This document shows positions 8,496-17,195 of a stretch of DNA of 64,000 nucleotides, one piece after another. Source of the stretch: Flavobacterium nitratireducens (GTDB lineage Bacteria; Bacteroidota; Bacteroidia; Flavobacteriales; Flavobacteriaceae); assembly GCF_029625335.1 (NCBI RefSeq), contig NZ_CP121111.1, forward strand, positions 2,294,001-2,358,000. The letters are read 5' to 3'. The first letter of the stretch is position 1; each line of letters opens with the position of its first letter. The translations under genes and the position numbers were made by a program. Below the pieces are notes generated by a model. That model was given only the letters and a program-made list of their open reading frames with translations. It searched no databases and was not told where the DNA came from.

Positions 8496-8996
8496 CTAAT
8501 TTTGTTTTACTCTATTTTTCATAAAATTAGCAATTCCTTCTTCATCCATCTGAGCAACATGCCATTCTTTTAATACTTTGGCACCTGTTTTTTCATAAAA
8601 ATCAATCGCTGGTGTGTTCCAGTCTAGTACATTCCAATCGATTCTTCGTACTTGATCTTTTTGGGCCTGCTTGATAATTTCTGAATAAAGCGCATATCCA
8701 ATTCCTTTACCACGCATATTATTTTTTACAACTAAATCTTCAAGATGGATGATTTTACCTTTCCAAGTCGAATAACGGTAATAATAAAATGCTATTCCTA
8801 CGATTTCTTTTTCATTTGAATCAGAATCTATTTCGGCAACAAAGACATGAAATAAAGGGTGTTCTCCAAAACCATCTCTAATTAAGTCCTCTTCCGTAAT
8901 CATAACTGCTTCAGGTTCTTTTTCAAAAACAGCTAATTCTTGAATGAGTTTAAGAACAGCAGCCATGTCTTCTTTTTTACCAGTTCTGATATTCAT
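8496..8996 (-). CDS. GNAT family N-acetyltransferase
   Basis: This 166-residue acetyltransferase has the GNAT core. Motif A is visible as LEDLVVKNNMRGKGIGYALYSEI near residues 85-108, with the RGKGIG acetyl-CoA loop. The C-terminal WNTPAIDFYEKTGAKVLKEW is the motif-B region. It resembles the spermidine/diamine and thialysine acetyltransferase group, but the substrate cannot be assigned from sequence alone. A TATATTTG box at plus-strand 9066-9073 (read on the minus strand) is a likely -7 element for this gene and lysC. It is divergent from fbp. Confidence 0.85.
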   Translation of the reverse strand: MNIRTGKKEDMAAVLKLIQELAVFEKEPEAVMITEEDLIRDGFGEHPLFHVFVAEIDSDSNEKEIVGIAFYYYRYSTWKGKIIHLEDLVVKNNMRGKGIGYALYSEIIKQAQKDQVRRIDWNVLDWNTPAIDFYEKTGAKVLKEWHVAQMDEEGIANFMKNRVKQN

Positions 8997-9163
8997 GAAT
9001 TCGTATTATTAAGGTTTGAAAAATAATATGGCTTTTTTTATTTGTATGCAACTTTAAATTCTTAGCAAATATACAATACTGAAAAACTAAGTAGGTTTTA
9101 TTGAATCATTATCACAAAAAAAACGATATTTGTTATCGCAAATATAACTATATCGATTTCGGA

Positions 9164-10176
9164 ATGGAACAAAGTACTAAAACTCTAGGGGAATTTATTA
9201 TCGAAAATCAAAATGCATTTCAATACTCATCTGGTGAGTTATCAAGAATAATCAATTCAATACGATTAGCCGCAAAAGTAGTTAGTTACAAGGTGAATAA
9301 AGCTGGTCTGGTGGATATAACTGGTGCTGCTGGCGAAAGGAATATTCAAGGTGAAGATCAGCAAAAACTAGATGTGTATACTAATGAGATTTTTATTCAA
9401 ACATTAAAAAATCGAGAGATAGTTTGTGGTATCGCTTCGGAAGAAAATGATGATTTTATAACCGTCGAAGGACAAGATAAAAATCATAAAATAAATATGT
9501 GGTTTTGATGGATCCTTTGGGTGGATCTTCTAATATTGATGTAAATGTTTCAGTGGGTACTGTTTTTTCGGTATACAGAAGAATTACTCCTATTGGGACG
9601 CCGGTTACTCTTGAAGACTTTTTGCAACCGGGTACTATGCAAGTGGCAGCTGGATATGTAATTTATGGTACATCAACAATGTTAGTCTATACGACTGGTC
9701 ATGGGGTAAATGGGTTTACATTAAATCCTGCAATTGGTACTTTCTATTTGTCACATCCCAATATGCAATTCTCTAAAGACGGACATATTTATTCGATTAA
9801 CGAAGGGAATTATATCCAGTTTCCGCAAGGCGTAAAAGATTATATTAAATATTGTCAATCAGAAGAAGGAGATCGTCCTTATACTTCAAGATATATTGGA
9901 AGTTTAGTTTCGGATATCCACAGGAACATGATTAAAGGTGGAATTTATATTTATCCTACAAGTTCTAAAGCACCAAAAGGAAAATTAAGATTGCTTTATG
10001 AATGTAATCCAATGGCTTTTATAGCTGAGCAAGCCGGTGGAAAAGCATCGGATGGATTTAGAAGAATTATGGAAATTAAACCAACTGAATTACACGAACG
10101 CGTACCATTTTTCTGTGGAAGTTATAACATGGTAACTAAAGCAGAAGAATTTATGCTTAACGCTAGTAAGAAATAG
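9164..10176 (+). pseudogene. fbp: Class 1 fructose-1,6-bisphosphatase, frameshifted and with an altered metal-site motif
   Basis: FBPase removes the 1-phosphate of fructose-1,6-bisphosphate in gluconeogenesis. The start at 9164 ([11 protein letters not shown]) is preferred over the TTG at 9101. The frame breaks near 9488-9491, in a run of four A; one extra A gives the continuous reading [13 protein letters not shown], of normal length. The motif that should read DPLDGSSN reads DPLGGSSN (about 9511-9534), so one metal-binding aspartate is glycine through a single GAT-to-GGT change. The rest is well conserved, including GGIYIYP and [15 protein letters not shown]. Both defects could be sequence errors; if real, the enzyme would be impaired. 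Confidence 0.85.
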
Positions 10177-10200
10177 TTAAATCAGTATTTCTAGAAATCA

Positions 10201-10237
10201 AAAAGCTCTTGAATGATTTACTCAAGAGCTTTTTTTG
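10201..10237. terminator. Intrinsic terminator between fbp and the convergent TerB-like gene
   Basis: AAAAGCTCTTGA at 10201-10212 pairs with TCAAGAGCTTTT at 10222-10233 and continues into a T-run to 10237. The A/T symmetry makes it usable from both sides. Confidence 0.85.
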
Positions 10238-10255
10238 TATGGTTAACGTAAAATA

Positions 10256-10687
10256 TTATTTGTGCATGTTTTGCATTTCGTAAGCAAAAGTGTCAAAATC
10301 TACTTTTTTGTCTACTAATGATAATGCTTTACCCACAATATATCCAGAATTGCTAGGTGTAAAACCTAAACCAATGGCAATTTTCTTTAAGATTGTTTCT
10401 TGTTTATCTCCCAACTGGTGGTCTACATGAACCATTCTTGCTAGGTCATATAAACGCTCTAGTCTTTGAGAGTATAAATAAGGAGGGTTAATCGGATGTA
10501 TTGTTGGATTCTCTAAAATTTCTTCATACTCTGAATCAGAAATTTCAAGTTTCGTTGCTAATTTGTTTAAGAAGTTTTTTTCTTCTGTTGAAACAATTCC
10601 ATCTGCTAAAGCAACACGAACAATCGCAGAGAAATGACCTCTATTTCTTTCTTTAAATTCGCTATCAAATAAATCTGAAAATGACAT
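10256..10687 (-). CDS. TerB-fold (tellurite-resistance-like) protein
   Basis: This all-helical protein of about 143 residues has the TerB fold. The N-terminal helix pair reads FSAIVRVALADGIVSTEEKNFL, with the acidic ADG-x-x-xxEE pattern that binds metal in TerB-like proteins. A second acidic repeat lies near VHVDHQLGDKQETIL. The ATG at 10687 (MSFSDLFDSEF) is chosen over the TTG eight codons upstream, because that TTG is part of a TATATTTG -7 box at plus-strand 10706-10713. It stands alone; no other ter genes are nearby, so tellurite resistance itself is not supported. Confidence 0.8.
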   Translation of the reverse strand: MSFSDLFDSEFKERNRGHFSAIVRVALADGIVSTEEKNFLNKLATKLEISDSEYEEILENPTIHPINPPYLYSQRLERLYDLARMVHVDHQLGDKQETILKKIAIGLGFTPSNSGYIVGKALSLVDKKVDFDTFAYEMQNMHK

Positions 10688-10863
10688 AATACTTGTTTTT
10701 TTAGACAAATATAATTCAATTTTTAAATTATTAATTTCCTTTTGAATATTATTTGAAGAGAAATTATATTTGGAATATAATTATTCACAAGGAATTGTTA
10801 GATTGAATTGAGGAGTTTCAAAATTAATCGTAAGTTTACATCCCTTATCAATTAATAATACCT

Positions 10864-11460
10864 ATGATGTCCCAATTTTTAATCTACTTTCAGTTAGGAT
10901 TAAAACATATTTTAAATATCTATTCCTACGACCATATTTTGTTTTTGATAGCCTTGTCTATTCCGCTTGCTTTTAAAGATTGGAAAAGAATATTGGCATT
11001 AGTTACTTCCTTTACAGTAGGACATACGGTGGCTTTGTTATTAACTTTGTATGGAATTATTACAGTGAAAGTTGCTGTTATTGAATTGTTAATTCCTATT
11101 ACTATTTTGATTGTTGCTTTGTTTCATCTGTTTACTGCAGGCAAATCAGGGAAAAAGGAAAGTGTGAATTTGGTTTTCATAGTAACACTGTTTTTTGGAA
11201 TAATTCATGGTTTAGGATTTACAAACCATTTTAGGAATATTCATAAAGAGGCATCGATGTCTAAATTTTTAGCAATATTGGAAACATCATTAGGAATTGA
11301 GGTGGCTCAATTAGTGGTTATCTTAGTTGTTTTAATTTTAGCTTATATTGTACAGACTGTTTTTAGATTTTCTAAAAGAGATTGGACTTTAGTGATGTCG
11401 GCATTCATTATTGGTGTAGTTTTACCAATAATTTTAGGTAATGAAATTTGGTTAAGATAG
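10864..11460 (+). CDS. HupE/UreJ-like membrane protein
   Basis: This 198-residue integral membrane protein has six predicted hydrophobic segments and belongs to the HupE/UreJ_2 family. The conserved features are LGLKHILNIYSYDHILFL at the start, FTVGHTVALLLTL near residue 55 and FGIIHGLGFTNHF near residue 118. The repeated histidines suggest metal handling, as in nickel/cobalt permease-like proteins. No hydrogenase or urease genes are in the window, so the substrate is unknown. It precedes the deaminase gene by four bases and probably heads a three-gene operon with it and the S41 protease. Confidence 0.78.
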   Translation: MMSQFLIYFQLGLKHILNIYSYDHILFLIALSIPLAFKDWKRILALVTSFTVGHTVALLLTLYGIITVKVAVIELLIPITILIVALFHLFTAGKSGKKESVNLVFIVTLFFGIIHGLGFTNHFRNIHKEASMSKFLAILETSLGIEVAQLVVILVVLILAYIVQTVFRFSKRDWTLVMSAFIIGVVLPIILGNEIWLR

Positions 11461-11464
11461 AATT

Positions 11465-11896
11465 ATGGAACAAAAAAAATTAAACAAATACGATAAGGCT
11501 TATCTTCGTATAGCGAAGGAATGGGGGCAATTATCGTATTGCAAGCGCAAGCAAGTGGGGGCAATAATTGTAAAAGACCGAATGATTATTTCTGATGGTT
11601 ATAATGGCACTCCAACAGGATTTGACAATTGTTGTGAAGATGAGGAAGGCTTAACAAGATGGGATGTTTTGCATGCCGAAGCAAATGCAATTCTTAAGGT
11701 AGCGCGTTCTACCCAATCCTGTGAAGGAGCAACTTTGTACATCACGCTTTCTCCTTGCAAAGAATGTAGTAAATTGATTCACCAATCAGGGATAAAAAGA
11801 GTGGTGTATCAAAATGGATATCGTGACGAATCAGGAATTGAATTTTTGAAAAAAGCGGGAGTTGTTGTCGATCATATCCCAGAATTAGAAGACTAA
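11465..11896 (+). CDS. Deoxycytidylate (dCMP) deaminase family protein
   Basis: This 143-residue enzyme has the zinc cytidine/dCMP-deaminase fold. The zinc ligands are visible as HAEANAIL near residue 73 and LSPCKECSKLI near residue 100. The length and the long insertion between the first strands (DGYNGTPTGFDNCCED) fit the dCMP deaminase/ComE group rather than cytidine deaminase. It would convert dCMP to dUMP for dTMP synthesis. It sits tightly between the HupE-like gene (4-base gap) and the S41 peptidase gene (1-base gap). Confidence 0.88.
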   Translation: MEQKKLNKYDKAYLRIAKEWGQLSYCKRKQVGAIIVKDRMIISDGYNGTPTGFDNCCEDEEGLTRWDVLHAEANAILKVARSTQSCEGATLYITLSPCKECSKLIHQSGIKRVVYQNGYRDESGIEFLKKAGVVVDHIPELED

Positions 11897-11897
11897 G

Positions 11898-13472
11898 GTG
11901 AAAATAAATTACAAATACATGCCAATTTACATTAGTATTATTCTTTCAGTAGGAATACTAATAGGTGTGTTTTTGGGTTTTTCGATTCAACGTCAATCGT
12001 TGAATTCAAATGATTCTAAAGCGAAACTAAATAAGTTAATAGACTTTATAGAAAACGAATATGTCGATGAATTAAATACCGACTCGATTGTAAACAAAAC
12101 AGTCGATAATATTTTGGCTCAACTAGATCCGCATTCTGTTTATATCCCAGCAAGCGAACAAAAAGAAGTTGCCGAAAATATGAAAGGTGATTTTGTTGGT
12201 ATTGGTGTTCGTTTTATTCTTTTTAAAGATACGGTTGCTGTGATTGAACCTATTGAAAATGGTCCTTCGGCTAATGCTGGAATCAAACCAGGTGACCGAA
12301 TTTTATATGCCGATGGCTTGAAATTGTTTGGGCGGAAATTACCAACAGATTCTTTGTTCTCAAAATTTAAAGGGGAGGAAGGTTCTCAGGTGGTGTTAAC
12401 AGTGTATCGAAAATCAGAAAAAAGAAAAATTAATTTTAGGATAAGAAGAGGAATTATTCCTCTTAAAAGTGTCGATGCAGCATTAATGTTGAATCCTACG
12501 ACCGCCTATATTAAAATCAATCGTTTTGCCGAAACCACTTACGAGGAATTCAAAGTTGCTTTAGTTCGTTTAAAAAAACAAGGTGCTCAATCGCTTGTTA
12601 TTGATTTGAGGGACAACGGTGGTGGTTATTTGGAAGAGGCGGTTGAAATTGCAGATGAGTTGTTGCCTAATCAAAAGTTAATTTTGTTTACCAAAAATAA
12701 AAATGGTAAAATCGATAAGACTTATGCTACTGAACGAGGAGATTTTGAAAGCGGGAATTTATTTGTTTTAATCAATGAAAATTCAGCTTCGGCTAGTGAA
12801 ATTTTGGCTGGCGCGGTTCAGGATAATGATAGGGGAACTATTGTAGGGCGCCGATCTTTTGGTAAAGGTCTCGTACAACGTGAAATGAATTTTGATGATG
12901 GTTCGGCTGTACGATTAACAGTGGCGCGCTATTACACACCAACAGGTAGATCGATTCAAAAACCTTATAAAAAAGGGCAAGAATACTATTTTAGGGAGTC
13001 GGAAATGCGTTATAAAAATGGCGAGTTATACGATAAAGAGTGTATAGAAGTTGCTGATAGTTTGAAATATAAAACACCTAAAGGAAAAATAGTTTATGGT
13101 GGAGGCGGAATTGTCCCAGATGTTTTTGTGCCACTTGAATTTGAAAACGCCGATGAAGCAACTGTTTATTTGTTGGAAACTGGAGTTGTAGGTAATTTTG
13201 TTTTTGAACAATTAGATGAAAAAAGAACTGCTTTTAATGGGCTTTCATTGGATCAGTTTTTGAAGAACATGAATACAACTGATGCGTATTTTGTTTTGTT
13301 TGATCGCTTTTTGAGCAAACATATTCCTGGTATTCAGTTGGCAAAAGCCAAAGCGCTTGTAAAACGACATATCAATGCCGAATTTGCCAAACAATTGTAT
13401 GGTGAAAAAGTTTATTATGACATCCTTTTAAAGGACGATTTAATGATAAATAAAGTGTTGAATAAAAAATAG
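11898..13472 (+). CDS. C-terminal processing peptidase, S41 family
   Basis: This 524-residue envelope protease has an N-terminal signal anchor (about residues 8-27). A PDZ domain (about residues 95-165) includes NAGIKPGDRILYADG, and an S41 catalytic domain follows. The catalytic serine is in NENSASASEILAGA and the lysine in RSFGKGLVQ. Substrates are usually periplasmic proteins with exposed C-termini. The start is a GTG one base after the deaminase stop; an ATG seven codons later (MPIYIS) is an alternative. The C-terminal 130 residues after the core are typical of Bacteroidetes members. Confidence 0.9.
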   Translation: MKINYKYMPIYISIILSVGILIGVFLGFSIQRQSLNSNDSKAKLNKLIDFIENEYVDELNTDSIVNKTVDNILAQLDPHSVYIPASEQKEVAENMKGDFVGIGVRFILFKDTVAVIEPIENGPSANAGIKPGDRILYADGLKLFGRKLPTDSLFSKFKGEEGSQVVLTVYRKSEKRKINFRIRRGIIPLKSVDAALMLNPTTAYIKINRFAETTYEEFKVALVRLKKQGAQSLVIDLRDNGGGYLEEAVEIADELLPNQKLILFTKNKNGKIDKTYATERGDFESGNLFVLINENSASASEILAGAVQDNDRGTIVGRRSFGKGLVQREMNFDDGSAVRLTVARYYTPTGRSIQKPYKKGQEYYFRESEMRYKNGELYDKECIEVADSLKYKTPKGKIVYGGGGIVPDVFVPLEFENADEATVYLLETGVVGNFVFEQLDEKRTAFNGLSLDQFLKNMNTTDAYFVLFDRFLSKHIPGIQLAKAKALVKRHINAEFAKQLYGEKVYYDILLKDDLMINKVLNKK

Positions 13473-13475
13473 TTT

Positions 13476-14081
13476 TTATCGAATACTATCGTGGGCGTGT
13501 GTTTGTGTGCCATTATTCCATAAAGTAAGAATATCTGTGGCTACTGCAGCGCCACTTCCGGCAGCAATTGCTAGTTGACTTCTCCATCCTGCCAAAGTTC
13601 CAATGACATAGATGCCATCAGTAACTAAATGGTCGTTGTTTTTTAATTGAATTCGTTGTTTTTCAGGAACTGCTTTTTGATGCGGAATCACATATTGCAT
13701 TAATCCTTCAATAGCAAATGTATTAGCAGAGCCTATTCCTATTACAATTGCTTTAGTTTGGTAACTGTTTTTATTGGTAACAACCGTAAAGTTAGCTGCT
13801 TCTCCTTCAATGCGAAGTACTTTTTCGTTATGAATTTGAGTAATATGAGGATAGCATTGGTTGAGATGCTCAATACTTTCTGTTAATAATTCTGATCCAA
13901 GTTTGCCAGCAGGAATTCCGTATGCATTGTTAAACAAAGCATCTTGCAAAGAGGAAGATTTTTGATGAGAAAAAATACCAATTTTTTTATCGGATACAAA
14001 ACTCTTGTTTTTGGCAGAGCCAAGCACTAAAGCGCATGACATCCCTGATACTCCACCACCAATGATTAAAACGTCAAACAT
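13476..14081 (-). CDS. Small FAD/NAD(P)-binding oxidoreductase, thioredoxin-reductase-like
   Basis: This 201-residue flavoprotein-like protein opens with FDVLIIGGGVSGMSCALVLGSA, the FAD dinucleotide-binding loop. It ends with DGIYVIGTLAGWRSQLAIAAGSGAAVA, the second FAD loop of the thioredoxin-reductase family. The redox CxxC of true thioredoxin reductase is absent and the NADPH domain is missing, so it is a single-domain relative. Its partner is unknown. It is convergent with the S41 protease gene (3-base gap) and lies four bases after the small membrane protein gene on the same strand. Confidence 0.8.
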   Translation of the reverse strand: MFDVLIIGGGVSGMSCALVLGSAKNKSFVSDKKIGIFSHQKSSSLQDALFNNAYGIPAGKLGSELLTESIEHLNQCYPHITQIHNEKVLRIEGEAANFTVVTNKNSYQTKAIVIGIGSANTFAIEGLMQYVIPHQKAVPEKQRIQLKNNDHLVTDGIYVIGTLAGWRSQLAIAAGSGAAVATDILTLWNNGTQTHAHDSIR

Positions 14082-14085
14082 AAAA

Positions 14086-14289
14086 CTATTGTTTGTCGTT
14101 CATTTTGTCTTCTATTTTTTTAGACATTCTAAAAATAATTAGAATTAAGATGGCACAACAAGAAGCGGCTATTCCAATAAAAGCTACAGCGTTGTCTTCT
14201 TTAAAAAGATTGTTGAAATCTAATTGAGTGATATTGAAAATGACAAGTGCTGAAGCAACAAACACTAATATGTTAGTAAAAATTTTCAT
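14086..14289 (-). CDS. Small conserved two-helix membrane protein, unknown function
   Basis: This protein of about 67 residues has two hydrophobic helices (ILVFVASALVIFNI and AVAFIGIAASCCAILILIIF) separated by an acidic linker, and a charged tail KKIEDKMNDKQ. The ATG at 14289 (MKIFTN) is preferred because the longer frame to 14361 adds a hydrophilic stretch that looks unlike a coding start. I do not recognise a family. It is probably co-transcribed with the oxidoreductase gene four bases downstream. Confidence 0.6.
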   Translation of the reverse strand: MKIFTNILVFVASALVIFNITQLDFNNLFKEDNAVAFIGIAASCCAILILIIFRMSKKIEDKMNDKQ

Positions 14290-14410
14290 GACATTTATAT
14301 TGGCTTGTAACTCAAGAAGTCGATTAAAAACAAGAAGTTTTATTTGTTTAGTCGAACTCAAAAATTACTGTTACAAGCTAAATTATGGGGCTAAATTAAA
14401 AAAAAATAAT

Positions 14411-14989
14411 TTATAAGAACAGACCTTTAACATTAGCAGCAAATAATTTAACAGCTATGGCCAAAAGTACTACTCCAAATGCTTTGCGTATAACCCCAAG
14501 TCCATCTTTTCCTAATAATTTTTCAATTTTTGAGGATGATTTTAATACAATATAAACTAAACAAATGTTTAATAGAATGGCAATTACAATGTTTATCGTG
14601 TGGAACTGAGAGCGTAAAGAAAGTAAGGTAGTCATAGTTCCTGCTCCTGCTATTAATGGAAAAGCTAAAGGGACAATTGAGGCAGAACTCGCTTCTTCGT
14701 CGCGGTATATTCGAATACCCAGAATCATTTCTAAAGCAATAAAAAATAATACAAATGAACCCGCTACTGCAAACGAATGCACATCTATACCTATGATTTT
14801 CAGGAAATCTTCTCCAATGAATAGAAAGGCTACCATGATAAATCCAGCAACTATTGATGCTTTTTCAGATTCGATATGGCCGTGTTTTTTTCTAAGGTCT
14901 ACAATAATAGGTATAGAACCAACAATATCTATAACCGCAAAAAGGACCATTCCAACGGTGATAATTTCTTTAAGATCAAATAAGGACAT
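14411..14989 (-). CDS. MarC family integral membrane protein
   Basis: This inner-membrane protein of about 192 residues has six hydrophobic segments and belongs to the MarC (UPF0056) family. Characteristic stretches are AVIDIVGSIPIIVDLRKKHG near the start and ASIVPLAFPLIAGAGTMTTLL in the middle. The ATG at 14989 (MSLFDLKEI) is chosen over the in-frame start at 15010, which adds seven charged residues. MarC proteins were once linked to multiple antibiotic resistance, but that role is not established, so no function is assigned here. Confidence 0.88.
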   Translation of the reverse strand: MSLFDLKEIITVGMVLFAVIDIVGSIPIIVDLRKKHGHIESEKASIVAGFIMVAFLFIGEDFLKIIGIDVHSFAVAGSFVLFFIALEMILGIRIYRDEEASSASIVPLAFPLIAGAGTMTTLLSLRSQFHTINIVIAILLNICLVYIVLKSSSKIEKLLGKDGLGVIRKAFGVVLLAIAVKLFAANVKGLFL

Positions 14990-15192
14990 GTTTTTTGTTT
15001 TTTTGTACAAAGGAACACTTTGTAGACTATATTAACATTGATACAATATCATTTTTTTATTAAAAGTATAATTATTTTTTGAGATACTCAATAATTGTCT
15101 TTTAATCTTGTTTGCATCAGCCGAATTATCTTTCTTTTCTTAGTGTTAGATTGACTACCTTTGTGGCTTATAATAGTAGCGTTTCAAAAATT

Positions 15193-15771
15193 ATGTTTCA
15201 ACTAGGAAAAACAATCGTTTCAGAGGATATTTTAGAAAAGGAATTTGTGTGTAATTTATCGGCATGTCATGGGGCTTGTTGTATAGATGGAGATGCGGGT
15301 GCGCCCTTAAATGAAGAAGAAACTAAAATTTTAGAAGAGATATATCCAAAAGTGAAACCTTTTTTGCGAAAAGAAGGTATTGAAGCTATTGAGGCACAGG
15401 GAACATGGGTAAAAGGAACCGATGGTGATCTAGAAACCACTTTAATAGATAATAAGGATTGTGCTTATGTTATTTTTGATGGTAAAACCGCGCTTTGTGG
15501 TATTGAACAAGCCTATAATCAAGGGATAGTAGATTGGAAAAAACCCGTTTCTTGTCATTTGTATCCGGTGAGAGTGAAAGATTTTACAGAGTTTGCGGCG
15601 GTGAATTATGACAAATGGGATATTTGCGATGATGCCTGTACTTTGGGCAAAGAATTAGAAGTTCCAGTGTATAAATTCGTCAAGGAAGCATTAATTAGAA
15701 GATTTGGCGAAGACTGGTATTTAGAGCTTGAAGAAGTGGCTCGAGAGTGGAAAAAAGTGAAGTCAAAATAA
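15193..15771 (+). CDS. DUF3109 family cysteine-rich protein
   Basis: This protein of about 192 residues belongs to DUF3109, a Bacteroidetes-type family of unknown function. It has the cysteine pattern CNLSACHGACC near residue 22, then KDCAY, ALCGIEQAY, SCHLYPVRV and WDICDDACTLG. This resembles the Fe-S or zinc-binding YkgJ-type arrangement. The ATG at 15193 (MFQLGKTIVSED) is chosen because a TACCTTTG -7 box lies upstream at 15156-15163, inside the longer frame that begins at 15112. It appears to be a single-gene unit. Confidence 0.88.
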   Translation: MFQLGKTIVSEDILEKEFVCNLSACHGACCIDGDAGAPLNEEETKILEEIYPKVKPFLRKEGIEAIEAQGTWVKGTDGDLETTLIDNKDCAYVIFDGKTALCGIEQAYNQGIVDWKKPVSCHLYPVRVKDFTEFAAVNYDKWDICDDACTLGKELEVPVYKFVKEALIRRFGEDWYLELEEVAREWKKVKSK

Positions 15772-16024
15772 ACTATTTTTTTCTTGTTTTCTATTTTATA
15801 AATTCTATATTTTACCCAGTGTTTACAATGTTTTCGAATTTTTAAACTACTGATATTTAATGGTTTATTTTTTTATAAAGAATTAGAGGTCTTTTCTGTC
15901 TTTGTTAAAAACTAGGGGTTATTGTGAATAAGTTTGGCTTTTAATTGCGGCAATATTTCACAATCTTTGTAATGCTTCAAAAAGCAAAAAACTATCCTTA
16001 AATCTCATTAAAAATAGAATTACA

Positions 16025-17014
16025 ATGTCGCAAGTTGAACCAATTTTACAAGAGAATAAAAATCGTTTCGTAATATTTCCTATTAAGCACCATGATATCT
16101 GGGAATGGTATAAAAAAATGGAAGCTAGTTTTTGGACGGCTGAAGAAATTGATTTGTCTCAAGACTTACACGATTGGAACAATAAATTAAATTCAGACGA
16201 AAAATATTTCATCAAACATATTTTAGCGTTTTTTGCTGCTTCGGATGGTATTGTTAATGAAAATTTAGCGGAGAACTTTGTAAATGAAGTACAGTATGCT
16301 GAAGCAAAATTCTTTTACGGCTTCCAAATTATGATGGAAAACATTCATAGCGAAACCTATTCGCTTTTGATTGATACTTATGTAAAAGACGAAAAGGAAA
16401 AAGATGAATTGTTCAATGCACTTGATGTTTTTCCAGCTATTAGAAAAAAAGCAGATTGGGCTTTAAAATGGATTGAGTCGGATTCTTTTGCTGAAAGATT
16501 AATTGCATTTGCTGCAGTTGAAGGGATTTTCTTCTCAGGAGCTTTCTGTTCTATTTATTGGTTGAAAAAACGTGGTTTAATGCCGGGATTGACTTTCTCT
16601 AACGAGTTGATTTCTCGTGATGAAGGAGTTCACTGTGATTTTGCAGTACACTTACATAACCACCACTTGGTGAATAAAGTTCCTAAAGAAAGAATCAAAG
16701 AAATCATTGTTAATGCATTAGATATCGAAAGAGAGTTTATCACTGAGTCGCTTCCGGTAAGTTTGATTGGGATGAATGCTAATTTGATGACTCAATATTT
16801 AGAGTTTGTTACGGATAGATTATTGGTGGAATTAGGATGCGAAAGAGTATATAATACTGCTAATCCATTCGATTTTATGGATATGATTTCGTTACAAGGA
16901 AAAACAAACTTCTTCGAGAAAAAAGTGTCTGAATATCAAAAAGCTGGAGTTTTAAATAGTGGGAAAGCTAATGATTCGGATGCTCAGGAAATTTCATTCG
17001 ACGCCGATTTTTAA
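16025..17014 (+). CDS. nrdB: Class Ia ribonucleotide reductase, small subunit NrdB
   Basis: NrdB carries the di-iron centre and tyrosyl radical that start deoxynucleotide formation. The 329-residue sequence resembles the eukaryotic R2 type. Iron ligands lie in the helix [17 protein letters not shown] and in the segment [17 protein letters not shown], which also holds the likely radical tyrosine (SETYSLL). A third ligand helix is [12 protein letters not shown]. The 253 bases upstream show no gene, and I see no clear NrdR box there. nrdA follows 181 bases later with a dispersed repeat between them. Confidence 0.93.
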   Translation: MSQVEPILQENKNRFVIFPIKHHDIWEWYKKMEASFWTAEEIDLSQDLHDWNNKLNSDEKYFIKHILAFFAASDGIVNENLAENFVNEVQYAEAKFFYGFQIMMENIHSETYSLLIDTYVKDEKEKDELFNALDVFPAIRKKADWALKWIESDSFAERLIAFAAVEGIFFSGAFCSIYWLKKRGLMPGLTFSNELISRDEGVHCDFAVHLHNHHLVNKVPKERIKEIIVNALDIEREFITESLPVSLIGMNANLMTQYLEFVTDRLLVELGCERVYNTANPFDFMDMISLQGKTNFFEKKVSEYQKAGVLNSGKANDSDAQEISFDADF

Positions 17015-17040
17015 TTTATAAAAATATTTTCTTCTTTTTT

Positions 17041-17130
17041 CTGGGTGTTTTTAGCCCAGATAGAAGTGAAAATCCTTTTTATCTTTTTTTTGAGATAAAA
17101 AGATTGCAACGGATAGCTGGAAACAGCTCC
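17041..17130 (-). repeat. Dispersed palindromic repeat, copy A (between nrdB and nrdA)
   Basis: Read on the minus strand, this segment runs CAGCTATCCGTTGCAATC, then a hairpin of TCTTTTTATCT with its complement, then GGATTTTCACTTCTATC and GGGCTAAAA. The same order of blocks occurs on the plus strand at 44862-44948 with different hairpin sequence. It appears to be a non-coding interspersed element of this genome. Two such copies in opposite orientation are in the window. Confidence 0.65.
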
Positions 17131-17195
17131 AAAAAACGATTACAAATAACCCAAAGCAGAGAAGGGATTTTCTGTTTTATTAAAAACTAAAACTT

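Noticed and set aside
10256..10687. Tellurite resistance operon
   Set aside because: Only a TerB-fold gene is present; no terA, terC, terD or terZ lies nearby.
15772..16024. NrdR box or small RNA before nrdB
   Set aside because: No paired boxes with the NrdR consensus and no stable structure could be seen.
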